Origin: Bradyrhizobium nanningense
GTDB taxonomy: Bacteria > Pseudomonadota > Alphaproteobacteria > Rhizobiales > Xanthobacteraceae
Direction of reading: 5' to 3'
DNA length: 64,000 nt
Assembly: GCF_004114535.1 (NCBI RefSeq)
Contig: NZ_LBJC01000028.1
Coordinates: 186,001-250,000 of the forward strand
Part shown: positions 19,501 to 26,242 of the stretch, piece after piece
How positions within the stretch are numbered: position 1 is the first letter of the stretch
Layout of the letters: every line of letters begins with the position of its first letter
The notes under the pieces: model-generated
What the model was told of the DNA's origin: nothing
What the model saw: only the letters and a program-made list of their open reading frames with translations
The model's database searches: none
Translations under genes and position numbers: made by a program

Positions 19501-19884
19501 CAACAAGGAGGCGAGCATGCCGGCGCGACGTGCGTCGTCGCGTCTAACCCGCTCTCGGATTGCAAAGCCGGTGCCGGGGTCAGTCGAAATCTCGAACGGC
19601 GGTTCGACGTAATCGTCCGCGGACGAGTGATCCTCTTCCCAGGCCCGGGCTTCGGTCACTGCTTCCTGGAGATGCGCCTCGGATTCGATGTTGACGCCGA
19701 GAAGACGAAGATTGCGCAGGGCGATACGCGCTTCGGCCAAGGCGGGGTGGGTGACGATCGAGCGATACCCCGAAAACAGGGCCGGCGCACCAGCGAGCGA
19801 CCGGAGGCCCAGGATGTCGTGCATCACGCACGCCATCCATTGGGCGCGTAGCGCCGGTCTGAAACCGTCCGGAGCAACCCTCAT
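16504..19884 (-). CDS. DinG-like Fe-S helicase of the pPIWI-RE module
   Basis: 1,126 residues; the start ATG overlaps the upstream nuclease stop by 4 bp. The N-terminal ~230 residues are a module-specific region. The helicase core has Walker A GLPGAGKST at 253-261 and IIDEVD at 446-451 in place of DEAH. Between them lie four cysteines (C345, C367, C389, C395), placed as the 4Fe-4S ligands of the XPD/DinG family. A late QTIGRAMRNG matches motif VI (QxxGRxxR). DinG-type helicases unwind 5'-to-3' and are active on D-loops and R-loops, which fits the predicted role of the pPIWI-RE module in attacking R-loops of invading replicons. Family placement is good; the target is inferred from published predictions for the module. 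Confidence 0.82.
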   Translation of the reverse strand: MRVAPDGFRPALRAQWMACVMHDILGLRSLAGAPALFSGYRSIVTHPALAEARIALRNLRLLGVNIESEAHLQEAVTEARAWEEDHSSADDYVEPPFEISTDPGTGFAIRERVRRDDARRAGMLASLLGVLPHDVQKTPVADHTRRFRFRVDGDTGPDVICDTREIATLPRPPETAQVMRERAPIRVTIAELEGVARELDEEDARDPTRVPRNFFTRLRSEQGEAVFSVLSPQGAGLAPTDRIELDDVSHMIGLPGAGKSTLIFLLVVLLARRGRRVTLLVPSIEFALALEADLTRYAVPTALLVGQSPDARRRHATRLAERIATLDSGGFGQTAAGAELLGTRCALAGFVSVPPPGFEFPHGRPPCRSLRQAAIKKDGKEGKEGNRLCPLAVACGRQRSSRRLADAAALVHIGHVISTEVVASPHFHTKRMREFEMLARTSDLVIIDEVDGAQAALDQKGFAELDLFGSSDSYESILLDDVFDPVASGRGFAVSNSIENYTLASNRFMRLNRGLRAHLLERMVEEGGVLSRYKDAFVTGNSILASMYLNPEVDEEEHGSVRFDLIRRLFEQLVRSVLTSGVGGDGEDELSDLDLERVARDLHVEHAALVAAATRFRDALLALLNARLVERFAEFYDQMQEAFFGILPPRAELDPQEARILFRFLVEVTTVVLQFLALVPAQYAMIAEGVHTERVFGQGVSLDMRRHLPESLIGRLSGIRFSYETDERGKRKLALQYLSFAGVPRLLLYHLSKMLTEDGIKGPAVLLASATSYLQPSPSYHVSVRPNYVLRREGEREAWRDSVYAFRPVPDPDRPGEFVRVSGAGTERDRRHALQLLTDRWFGGADPYVRQLRNDQFDRGRRTGIVVNSYEQVRFMKAHLKRTSSSAHRVMGVTSDIAMIPLQERAEWVSASQVEMLGTRDDWDAIIFPMKAIGRGVNIVFPDGDRVRDAVLGSIAFFVRPHPTADSLAFTGGLAGQLALQFDQRVIPPDADILRLAREWRSARDDALDSLRRLLRRPQQMSRLGPMIRPFVADGMVDLLQTIGRAMRNGCKARVFFVDASFAMNSTKNRRDSQRSSMIVAMRDVLQELLSSADPAEREIYRLLYEPFLHPLRNCANVIFPEMDPE

Positions 19885-20993
19885 CCGAGAATCCTCGCGG
19901 CGATTTCGCTGACCTTTCCGAAAACGACGCTAGTAGAGCCGCGGTAGGCGTAGCGCAGATCCTCGAGATAGCCCGGCCGGCGGTTCACTATGGCATCCGG
20001 AATGGCCACGTACCGCTCTTCGAACGTCGTCAGACCGCCGAGCCGCTCGGACAAGGTGTCGCCGAGAAGCCGGGGACAGGCGTAGCTCTTCACGTCGATG
20101 CCGAGTTCGCTGGCCCGGCCGACATCAGCGGCATCGTCGCGGGGATAGAGCTGTACGTCCACGCCGCCCCTACGGAGCTCGTCGTACAAGCGGATCTCTG
20201 CCAGGCCGGGGCCGACCCAATAGGCCAAAATGTCGTCCTTGAAAACTCGCCAGCCGGCGGCGTCTTCAACGATCTGCCCGGCCGTCGATGAGGGCACCTC
20301 CTCTCGGCAGGGGCCGATCTTGCATCGGCCAACCGGAAAGCGGTTCGTGTCGCGGTGAGGATAGAGAAGGCCGCCGCAGTTGGCGCAGATCGCAAACGAG
20401 CCTTCACGTCGCAACGCGCCGAGCGGAATGTCGATCGACCACTGACGCATGACCTCGTCAGCGGCGACGATGCCCTGGTCTTCGAGGAAGCCGGAGAGCT
20501 CTCGGCGCTCGTACACGGGCTTGCGTACGATCCGCTCACGCAGCACGGAGTAGATCTGAAGCCGGCTCTGGCTCCGGACGCGCTGCACGATGTCGCGAAG
20601 CTGGAGGTGATGGACGCCCTCAAGGATTCCGTCAACGCCGCCTTTGCTCGCCAGCGCGCGACATTCCTCGGAAGGCGCGACCGGTTCGGAGGTTAGGAGC
20701 TTAGCCTCGGCGAAGCGGAAGGGGGCGGCGAACTGCGGAACGCCCCATTCTCCAACGGGCAGTCGACGGGCGATGTCGGAGAGGGAATGGATGCTATCGC
20801 CGAGGTCTTCTGACGCCGCAAGAACGCACAGCCTCGACAGCATCCGCATGCCGTCTCCCATGGTCTGGGGCAGCGAATAAGGATCAACGATCTCGCCGGC
20901 CCGAACGCCCTGATGCAGGTCGAGGACACCCCGACTCAGCATGCGGAGCGTAATCTCGACGTCTTCCTCCGAATCTGTTTGAGTATTTACCAT
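19881..20993 (-). CDS. PD-(D/E)XK restriction endonuclease-like protein of the pPIWI-RE module
   Basis: 370 residues, first gene of the operon. The N-terminal half is helical. A zinc-ribbon-like section has CANC (203-206) and C224/C229. The C-terminal nuclease fold shows GPGLAEIRLYDEL (E266), then DVQLYPRDDAAD (D286, D287, D290) and GIDVKSYACP (D300, K302), an E...D...DxK arrangement expected for a PD-(D/E)XK active site. This matches the REase component described for pPIWI-RE gene clusters. Its stop overlaps the helicase start (ATGA). It is predicted to cut DNA at sites located by the PIWI-helicase partners; no specificity can be read from sequence. Confidence 0.8.
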   Translation of the reverse strand: MVNTQTDSEEDVEITLRMLSRGVLDLHQGVRAGEIVDPYSLPQTMGDGMRMLSRLCVLAASEDLGDSIHSLSDIARRLPVGEWGVPQFAAPFRFAEAKLLTSEPVAPSEECRALASKGGVDGILEGVHHLQLRDIVQRVRSQSRLQIYSVLRERIVRKPVYERRELSGFLEDQGIVAADEVMRQWSIDIPLGALRREGSFAICANCGGLLYPHRDTNRFPVGRCKIGPCREEVPSSTAGQIVEDAAGWRVFKDDILAYWVGPGLAEIRLYDELRRGGVDVQLYPRDDAADVGRASELGIDVKSYACPRLLGDTLSERLGGLTTFEERYVAIPDAIVNRRPGYLEDLRYAYRGSTSVVFGKVSEIAARILG

Positions 20994-21016
20994 GCGAATA
21001 TTAAAACTGAATACAC
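20981..21016. promoter_or_regulatory. Candidate operator between the divergent nuclease operon and WYL regulator
   Basis: An imperfect inverted repeat, GAGTATTTA (20981-20989) and TGAATACAC (21008-21016), matching 7 of 9 positions, spans the 24-bp gap between the start codons and covers the nuclease start codon. Regulators of the BrxR/CapW type bind such repeats next to the genes they repress. AT content is locally high. The assignment is by position and symmetry only. Confidence 0.4.
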
Positions 21017-21017
21017 G

Positions 21018-21923
21018 ATGACTGTAAAGTCACTATCCGAACTCGAAACCTTGCGAGGCGGCGCCGCCTTGAAGGCTCGTCTCAAGCATGTGGACGACCG
21101 ACTGAAATGGTTCGGGTATTTGCGACTCGCCGACCATGCCTCCAAATTTGGCATATCCGAGGTACAAGCAAAAATAGATATAAAGACCTATCGCTACCTT
21201 TCCCCCACTCCTCCACCGGAAAGAAAACCGGGACCTGCAGCCGGCAGTCTGGGAGCAGGTGCATATCTGCGCCCCGAAAAGTTCGCTCCCGTGTTCGATG
21301 TGCCCGCCTCGATGGACGATCTCTGGGCCACGAGATTTCCGGAGGCCCGTACCGACGAACCTCTCTCATTGGAAGTATTGTCCGCTCCCGAACATCGGAT
21401 CGAGCCCGACGACGTAAGAGCGCTTCTCGCTGCCACGGAACTGCGCACGAGCTGCCGCTTGAGATATCAATCGATGACAAGCGCAGAGGCCAGCGAACGC
21501 ATCGTCTGTCCGCACGCCGTCGTGAAGGCGTCGGGCCGCTACCATGTCCGCGCCTTCGATTTCTCCCGCAAGCGATTCATCGACTTCTCGCTTCCTCGCG
21601 TGTTGTCGTCGGATCTTCTGCCCGACCACGCTCCCGTTCCTGCGACCCTCGACGACGACTGGCACAAAACGGTGGAGGTTGAATTCGTAGCGCATCCGAG
21701 ACTATCGCCGGCCCAGCGCTCGACTATCGCTCGGGAGTACGGAATGCAGCAGGGTGCTTCGGTAATCACCGTACGTCGGGCGATGCTATTTTATCTATTG
21801 GACGAGATGCGCCTGCTGAAAGCGATCAGGCAGCAGGACAAGGACCTGGCTGACGTGCCGGTCTGGGTGAAGAATTCGAAGTACGTCGCTGACGAACTAG
21901 CCTCCATGGAAAGCGAAACGTGA
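21018..21923 (+). CDS. WYL-domain transcriptional regulator (BrxR/CapW-like), divergent from the pPIWI-RE operon
   Basis: 301 residues from ATG 21018. An ATG 105 bp upstream in frame would overlap the divergent nuclease gene and adds residues without family character. The N-terminal region has a winged-helix-like stretch (RLKWFGYLRLADHASKFG, SEVQAKIDIKTYR). The middle carries a WYL-type core: LRYQSM, PHAVVKASGRYHVRAFD and RFIDFSLPRVL. A C-terminal WCX-like region follows. BrxR/CapW proteins are repressors of defence operons (BREX, CBASS) that respond to ligands produced during infection. The tight divergent arrangement suggests it controls the four-gene pPIWI-RE operon. The family assignment is confident; the ligand is unknown. 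Confidence 0.75.
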   Translation: MTVKSLSELETLRGGAALKARLKHVDDRLKWFGYLRLADHASKFGISEVQAKIDIKTYRYLSPTPPPERKPGPAAGSLGAGAYLRPEKFAPVFDVPASMDDLWATRFPEARTDEPLSLEVLSAPEHRIEPDDVRALLAATELRTSCRLRYQSMTSAEASERIVCPHAVVKASGRYHVRAFDFSRKRFIDFSLPRVLSSDLLPDHAPVPATLDDDWHKTVEVEFVAHPRLSPAQRSTIAREYGMQQGASVITVRRAMLFYLLDEMRLLKAIRQQDKDLADVPVWVKNSKYVADELASMESET

Positions 21924-21987
21924 ATTCACGGGGCGAATGCTTTGCTTACCGATGATGTCCTTTGATCAAACGAGACGAAAACGGAGC

Positions 21988-22189
21988 CTACCCCTCGGTG
22001 TCACTTCGCTTTCTTCGCCTGAGAAACTCTTTGGCGGCCTGCTCCATGATATCCCAGGCGGCCCGGTGGTCGTCGATGGCAACCTGCTTGATGTCCGCGA
22101 TCACGTCCGGATGCATCATCATCAGGAACTGAACTCTGTCCCCGATCGGTGTCCGCTTGCCCCTCTTGACGGCCTTTTTTTCCGACCAT
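21988..22189 (-). pseudogene. Small conserved-looking gene interrupted at an A7 run
   Basis: From ATG 22189 the frame reads MVGKKG and then continues for about 60 residues of low-quality sequence. Skipping one base in the run of seven A (T on the plus strand, 22175-22181) gives a well-formed 66-residue protein: KKAVKRGKRTPIGDRVQFL, then HPDVIADIKQ and WDIMEQAAKEFLRRR, stop at 21988. The helical, basic sequence resembles small DNA-binding or antitoxin-like proteins, but I do not recognise the family. Either a single-base insertion killed the gene or transcriptional slippage on A7 restores it. It converges on the WYL regulator. Confidence 0.5.
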
Positions 22190-22332
22190 CGACAGCCCTG
22201 CTGCGCGATTCCCTTTCCGTTAACGATAGGGCCGCAGCGCTACTGACGCCAATGTCCAGCGAGTTCGGTAGCGTTTGAGGTCGGTGATGGCTGGGGTCGT
22301 GGGAGATTGGGTGAGGCTCACCGCGACGCCTC

Positions 22333-22690
22333 TTCCAGCCGCCGGCGGACTGCCCCTCAGCGGCCCAAGGCACTCCGGAGTGCGGGGAAGGCTGGCGCGA
22401 CCTGCTGGACCGCATGTGCGTCCGGATCCGGACCGTCGTCCAGGCTGGTGGCGACACCTTGAAGTTCAATCAGATCAAGCAGAAATACGGCACGTTGTAC
22501 GTCTACTGGGACGGCACGCTCTCTCCGGAGGCGGACGCCCTGGTCGAGGAGGCCATCGCGCTGGCAGAAGCCTCCAGCGCCTGCATGCGAGGACTGCGGC
22601 GAGAAAGGATACTTCTATCGCCCCGGCGACTGGCTCTTGACCCGCTGCCCAACCATGCGGACGAGCGTCCAGTCGAATCTTGAGAGGGCT
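22333..22690 (+). pseudogene. Frameshifted gene for a Cys-rich (zinc-ribbon-like) conserved protein
   Basis: The first frame reads TPECGEGWRDLLDRM, then GGDTLKFNQIKQKYGTLYVYWDG and ends in the helix EEAIALAEASSAC. After a one-base insertion near 22585 the next frame continues as CEDCGEKGYFYRPGDWLLTRC. Together they give paired CxxC motifs flanking an alpha-beta core, a pattern I associate with short uncharacterised rhizobial proteins. No clear start codon is visible upstream, so the 5' end is probably also lost. It lies between the defence operon and the tRNA gene, among other decayed genes. Confidence 0.55.
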
Positions 22691-23048
22691 GAGCAGCTGA
22701 AGCGAGTTCGCGGCCGATATTCGCCGGCTTCAAAACCGGTCCTCGGGCAGCGCCGAGCACGCGATCCGGCCTTGATCCATCAAGGATTAGATTGCGGACT
22801 CGGGCTTTTGTCAGAATGCGTGGCTAGTTCCACTTGATGCGTGCTGGCGCGGAGGATCGAGGGGCCTGCCGGTGCAAGCGAATGAGAAAAGCAGCAACGA
22901 CAATGGCCTTTGAGTGATTATCTATGAAGGATTCAGAGCGCTCAAGGACTAGATTGCGTTCGCATGCGATGCGGCGCTACCGATGCGTTACGGACCGGGA
23001 TTCGCCCCGAGGTGATGCGCCTAATCTATTGATGTTGTGGGCTTTTTT
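22691..23048. other. Non-coding stretch between decayed genes and tRNA-Met
   Basis: About 350 bp without a supported gene, promoter or terminator. It abuts the 3' end of the tRNA gene, where integrated elements usually join the chromosome. I see no second copy of the tRNA 3' end inside the window. Confidence 0.5.
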
Positions 23049-23125
23049 TGGTAGCGGGGGAGGGACTCGAACCCCCGACCCCAGGATTATGATTCCCGTG
23101 CTCTAACCAGCTGAGCTACCCCGCC
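23049..23125 (-). tRNA. tRNA-Met (CAU), elongator type
   Basis: The minus strand folds as a complete 77-nt tRNA: acceptor stem GGCGGGG paired with CCCCGCT, D-arm AGCTCAGCTGGTTAGAGC, anticodon stem CGGGA/TCCTG with loop ATCATAA (anticodon CAT), T-arm with GGTTCGAGTCC, discriminator A and encoded CCA. The A-box-like D-arm and the G1-U72 closing pair argue against initiator tRNA. tRNA-Ile2 (CAU, lysidine-modified) is an alternative but its usual acceptor stem differs. Its 3' end faces the accessory region on the left. Confidence 0.93.
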
Positions 23126-23338
23126 ACAGGGCCCGCGGCGGCGAATAAGGCCGATCTCGCGAACGCGCGGCATATAAAGAAGGGGGCGGCGGGAAGTCAA
23201 TCCGCGTTTGCGGAAAGGTTTGCAAGACAAGCTGTGAGGATGGAAAAGCGGGCGATTTTGGCGCCGGGTTCGCCCATTTCGGGGACCAGATGCGCGGAGA
23301 GTCCCCATCACCCGGATCGCATCTATCGATGCGCTCCG

Positions 23339-23364
23339 GCCTCTCCCCGCAGGCGGGGAGAGGC
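23339..23364. repeat. Short GC-rich palindrome
   Basis: A perfect 12-bp inverted repeat (GCCTCTCCCCGC and its complement) separated by 2 bp. It shares its CTCTCCC/GGGAGAG core with the longer repeat at 24536-24675, so both probably belong to one family of intergenic palindromes. It lies just downstream of the secreted-protein gene and could also affect its mRNA 3' end. Confidence 0.6.
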
Positions 23365-23422
23365 GAAGAGCGCGAGAGGCGAGAAGCCGCCTCCGCCTAC
23401 GCCAAGGCTTCGGCCCGACAAG

Positions 23423-23779
23423 CTATTTCGGCCGCACGTTCGGGTCGCCGCCGGGGCTGCCGGGGGGCGGGATGACCGGGGTGTTGCCCCCGGTATCGGG
23501 CGCCGGGGCGTGCATCTCGGGGTCGACGCCGGCGGGCGGGCAGAGCACGCCGTCGGACTTGGCCAATTTGTCGCCGAGCGGTTCCCGGGACTGGCCAGTG
23601 GTGGTGCCGTCCGACGAGCGGCCCGGCCGGTCCTGCGGCATGCAGTTGGCGGCATGTTGTGGGGATGGCGGCGCGGTCGCTTGCGGCGGCGTCGCCGGGG
23701 CGGGCGGGGCCTGCGCGATCGCTCCGCCGGAGGCGGCGATCAGGAGGCCAGCCAGGATGATGTTTGATGTCGTGCGCAT
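23423..23779 (-). CDS. Small secreted Pro-rich protein
   Basis: 118 residues. Residues 1-22 form a signal peptide (MRTTSNIILAGLLIAASGG, likely cleavage after AIA). The mature part is rich in Pro, Ala and Gly, with two cysteines in NCMPQDRPG and VLCPPAG that could form a disulphide. There is no recognised domain. The codon pattern is that of the neighbouring core genes. Exported to the periplasm or beyond; function unknown. The pmtA gene lies upstream on the same strand with a 46-bp gap. Confidence 0.65.
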   Translation of the reverse strand: MRTTSNIILAGLLIAASGGAIAQAPPAPATPPQATAPPSPQHAANCMPQDRPGRSSDGTTTGQSREPLGDKLAKSDGVLCPPAGVDPEMHAPAPDTGGNTPVIPPPGSPGGDPNVRPK

Positions 23780-23825
23780 GGGAGGGGAACGCGCGCGCGA
23801 TGCCCCCTGTTCCCTGCCCGCATGA

Positions 23826-24464
23826 TCACGATTTGCGGTAACGGATCAGCGAAAAGTGCCCCATCGGCGGCATCGGGCGCCGCTCGGCCAGCGTGATGCC
23901 GCCGTGCCTGGTCGCCCAGCCTTCGAGGCGGGCCCACGGGAATTCCGGGCGCCAGCCGAGACGGCGGGCGACGGGCGCGAAAGCGAGCTCGAACAGTTTG
24001 CGCGGACCGCTCTCGGCGCCGATGTGGTTGACCAGGATCAGCTCGCCTCCGGGCTTGAGCACGCGCACGAACTCGTCGAGCGTGCCTTCGGGATCGGGCA
24101 CAGCGGTGATGACATATTGCGCCACCACCGCGTCGAAGAAGTTTTCCGGGAAGGCGAGGTTCTTCGCATCCATCACCGAGAGCACTTCGACATTGGACAG
24201 CCGAAGCGCGCGGACGCGCGCCTGCGCCTTGCGCAGCATCGGCTCGGAAATGTCGACGCCGCAGATCTTCGTGGTGCGCGAATAGTCCGACAGCGAGAGC
24301 CCGGTGCCGACTCCGACGTCGAGGACGCGGCCGCCGATGCGGTCGGCCTCGGCGATGGTCGACTGCCGGCCGGCGTCGAACACCTTGCCGAACACGAGAT
24401 CATAGACGGGCGCCCAGCGGCCATAGGCCTTCTCGACCCCGGCCCGCGAGATGTCTGCTGCCAT
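23826..24464 (-). CDS. pmtA: Phosphatidylethanolamine N-methyltransferase
   Basis: 212 residues with a class-I SAM methyltransferase fold: VLDVGVGTGLSL (motif I), GVDISEPML, VLSVMDAKNLAF and VLKPGGELILVNHIG. Together with YGRWAPVYDLVFG near the N-terminus and the C-terminal MGHFSLIRYRK, this matches the alphaproteobacterial PmtA family. PmtA methylates phosphatidylethanolamine, stepwise in some members, towards phosphatidylcholine at the membrane surface. Phosphatidylcholine is important for host interaction in rhizobia. Some Bradyrhizobium strains carry several Pmt paralogues, so its exact step is uncertain. Monocistronic in appearance. Confidence 0.85.
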   Translation of the reverse strand: MAADISRAGVEKAYGRWAPVYDLVFGKVFDAGRQSTIAEADRIGGRVLDVGVGTGLSLSDYSRTTKICGVDISEPMLRKAQARVRALRLSNVEVLSVMDAKNLAFPENFFDAVVAQYVITAVPDPEGTLDEFVRVLKPGGELILVNHIGAESGPRKLFELAFAPVARRLGWRPEFPWARLEGWATRHGGITLAERRPMPPMGHFSLIRYRKS

Positions 24465-24535
24465 GCCCCCTGCCCTTACGCGAAACTTTCGAAAGAATTG
24501 ATCATTGGTGAGATCGAAGCGAGCCCCGAAATTGG

Positions 24536-24675
24536 TCTAGCGCCTCTCCCACTTGCGGGAGAGGTCGACACGCTCGCAAGAGCGTGGCGGGTGAGGGTTC
24601 CTTCCTCTCGCGATATATCGCTAGCAGAGCCCCCCCTCTCCCCGCCCCTCTCTCGCAAGCGGGAGAGGGGGCGCA
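24536..24675. repeat. Intergenic palindromic repeat, bradyrhizobial type
   Basis: A ~140-bp element between pmtA and mnmA with nested inverted repeats: CCTCTCCCACTTGCGGGAGAG at the left, an AT-rich centre (GCGATATATCGC), and CTCTCTCGCAAGCGGGAGAG at the right. The outer arms are near-copies of each other. Such elements are scattered between genes in rhizobial genomes; they are non-coding and may act on mRNA ends or nucleoid structure. Confidence 0.7.
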
Positions 24676-24714
24676 CCGTCGTTGCGGCAACAGTCGCGCT
24701 AAATCTCGACATCC

Positions 24715-25896
24715 TTAGCCGCGCACGGCTTCCGCGAGCGGACGCGATGTCGCGCTGCCCTGCTTCGCGGCGGCGCTCTGGATGAAGCCGCCGCCGAGCA
24801 CGCGCGCCTGCCCGCTGGCTGCGTCGTAGAACACGCAGGCCTGGCCGGGCGAGACGCCCTCCTCGCCGGCGACGAGCTCGACCTCGTAATGACCATTGCC
24901 GCCGCGCAGCCAGGCCGGCTGCGGGCTGCGGGTCGAGCGCACGCGCACGAACAGTTCGAGGCCGCCGCCGATGGCGCGGTCGATGTCACCGTCGCCGATC
25001 CAGTTGACGTCGCGCAAGGAGATGCGGTGCATCTTGAGGGCATCGCGCGGGCCGACGACGACGCGGCGGGTCGCTGCCTCCAGCCGCACCACGTACAGCG
25101 GCGCGGATGCAGCGATGCCGAGGCCGCGGCGCTGGCCGACGGTGAAATTGGCGATGCCGTTGTGCCGGCCGAGCACCCGTCCGCCGAGATCGACGATCTC
25201 GCCGGGGTCCATCGCGTTCGGCCGCAGGCGCGTGATGATGTCGGTGTAGCGCCCGGTCGGCACGAAGCAGATGTCCTGGCTGTCGTGCTTGTCGGCGACG
25301 GACAGGCCAAAGCGCCGTGCGAGCTCGCGCGTCTCGGGCTTGGTCATGTCGCCGAGCGGGAAGCGCAGGAAGTCGAGCTGTGACTGCGTCGTCGCGAACA
25401 GGAAATAGCTCTGGTCGCGATCGGCGTCGGCCGCGCAGACCAGCGCGCGCGAGCCATCCTCGCGGCGGCGCGAGGCGACGTAATGGCCGGTGGCGAGCGC
25501 CTGGGCGCCGAGCTCGCGCGCGGTCTTCAGGAGGTCGCGGAACTTGACCGAGCGGTTGCACTCGATGCACGGCACCGGCGTTTCGCCGAGCGCGTAAGAG
25601 TCGGCGAAATTGTCGATGACGGACTCGCGAAAGCGATCCTCGTAGTCGAGCACGTAATGGGGAATGCCGAGCTTGGCGGCGACGTCGCGCGCGTCGTGGA
25701 TGTCCTGGCCGGCGCAGCAGGCGCCCTTGCGATGCGTCGCCGCGCCATGGTCGTAGAGCTGCAGCGTGATGCCGACGACGTCGTAGCCCTCCGCCTTCAG
25801 AAGCGCAGCCGTCGTCGAGGAATCGACGCCGCCCGACATGGCAACGACGACCCTGGTGTCCTCAGGACGGCCTTCGAGATCCAGACTGTTGAGCAT
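24715..25896 (-). CDS. mnmA: tRNA-specific 2-thiouridylase
   Basis: 393 residues of the MnmA (TrmU) family. The PP-loop SGGVDSSTTA near residue 20 binds ATP. The two catalytic cysteines are visible in PCIECNRSVKF and SQDICFVPTGRY. The central GQRRGLGI and the C-terminal beta-barrel with ACVFYD follow in the expected order. The enzyme uses ATP and persulphide sulphur from the IscS relay to make 2-thiouridine at wobble position 34 of tRNA Glu, Lys and Gln. The length is slightly above the typical 360-380 because of the N-terminal extension. Confidence 0.95.
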   Translation of the reverse strand: MLNSLDLEGRPEDTRVVVAMSGGVDSSTTAALLKAEGYDVVGITLQLYDHGAATHRKGACCAGQDIHDARDVAAKLGIPHYVLDYEDRFRESVIDNFADSYALGETPVPCIECNRSVKFRDLLKTARELGAQALATGHYVASRRREDGSRALVCAADADRDQSYFLFATTQSQLDFLRFPLGDMTKPETRELARRFGLSVADKHDSQDICFVPTGRYTDIITRLRPNAMDPGEIVDLGGRVLGRHNGIANFTVGQRRGLGIAASAPLYVVRLEAATRRVVVGPRDALKMHRISLRDVNWIGDGDIDRAIGGGLELFVRVRSTRSPQPAWLRGGNGHYEVELVAGEEGVSPGQACVFYDAASGQARVLGGGFIQSAAAKQGSATSRPLAEAVRG

Positions 25897-26191
25897 GGGC
25901 CTTTAAGAGTTGCGACGGCGGCGCGCGGCGATCCGCGATTTCTTGCTTCTCGCGGGACATCGGCGATCCCCGGGAACTTCAGTTCCCGAAAGGCACGATC
26001 GCCCGGTCGAAAGCGGCTGAAAGTAACCTCTTTAATATAGGCGGCATTCTGGTGAAGCAATCACGCGGGCGGCCAGCTTACGGCAATTCTTGCCGGGGAG
26101 GCAGAAATGGCGGGGTCGCGCGGGCCCGGCAGCGGTGGTTTCGAATTAATAAGATATTGATTTTGCTACATAAATGCTTGCGCGCTGACAC
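25897..26191. other. Intergenic region upstream of the fliK promoter
   Basis: About 295 bp between the divergent mnmA and fliK genes. It becomes AT-richer towards fliK. Apart from the sigma-54 site that follows, I see no ORF, RNA or repeat in it. It must contain the mnmA promoter near its left end. Confidence 0.5.
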
Positions 26192-26207
26192 TGGCCCGCT
26201 CCTTGCT
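26192..26207 (+). promoter_or_regulatory. Sigma-54 promoter for fliK-flgD
   Basis: TGGCCCGCTCCTTGCT matches the -24/-12 consensus TGGCACGN4TTGCW at every position except one (C for A), with correct GG-to-GC spacing. It ends 35 bp before the fliK start. Late flagellar genes in Caulobacter-type systems use sigma-54 with FlbD, and an flbD gene lies in this window, so FlbD control is likely. Confidence 0.75.
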
Positions 26208-26242
26208 CCCCTGATGCCGAAGATGTTTCCAAGAGGTCGCCT

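Noticed and set aside
5539..20993. BREX or DISARM assignment of the operon
   Set aside because: No PglZ, BrxC/BrxL, DrmA/DrmB or methyltransferase genes are present; the REase, DinG-like helicase and PIWI-type protein fit the pPIWI-RE module better.
23049..23080. Attachment-site duplication of the tRNA-Met 3' end within the window
   Set aside because: I found no second copy of the T-arm/acceptor sequence to the left; a matching end, if present, is outside.
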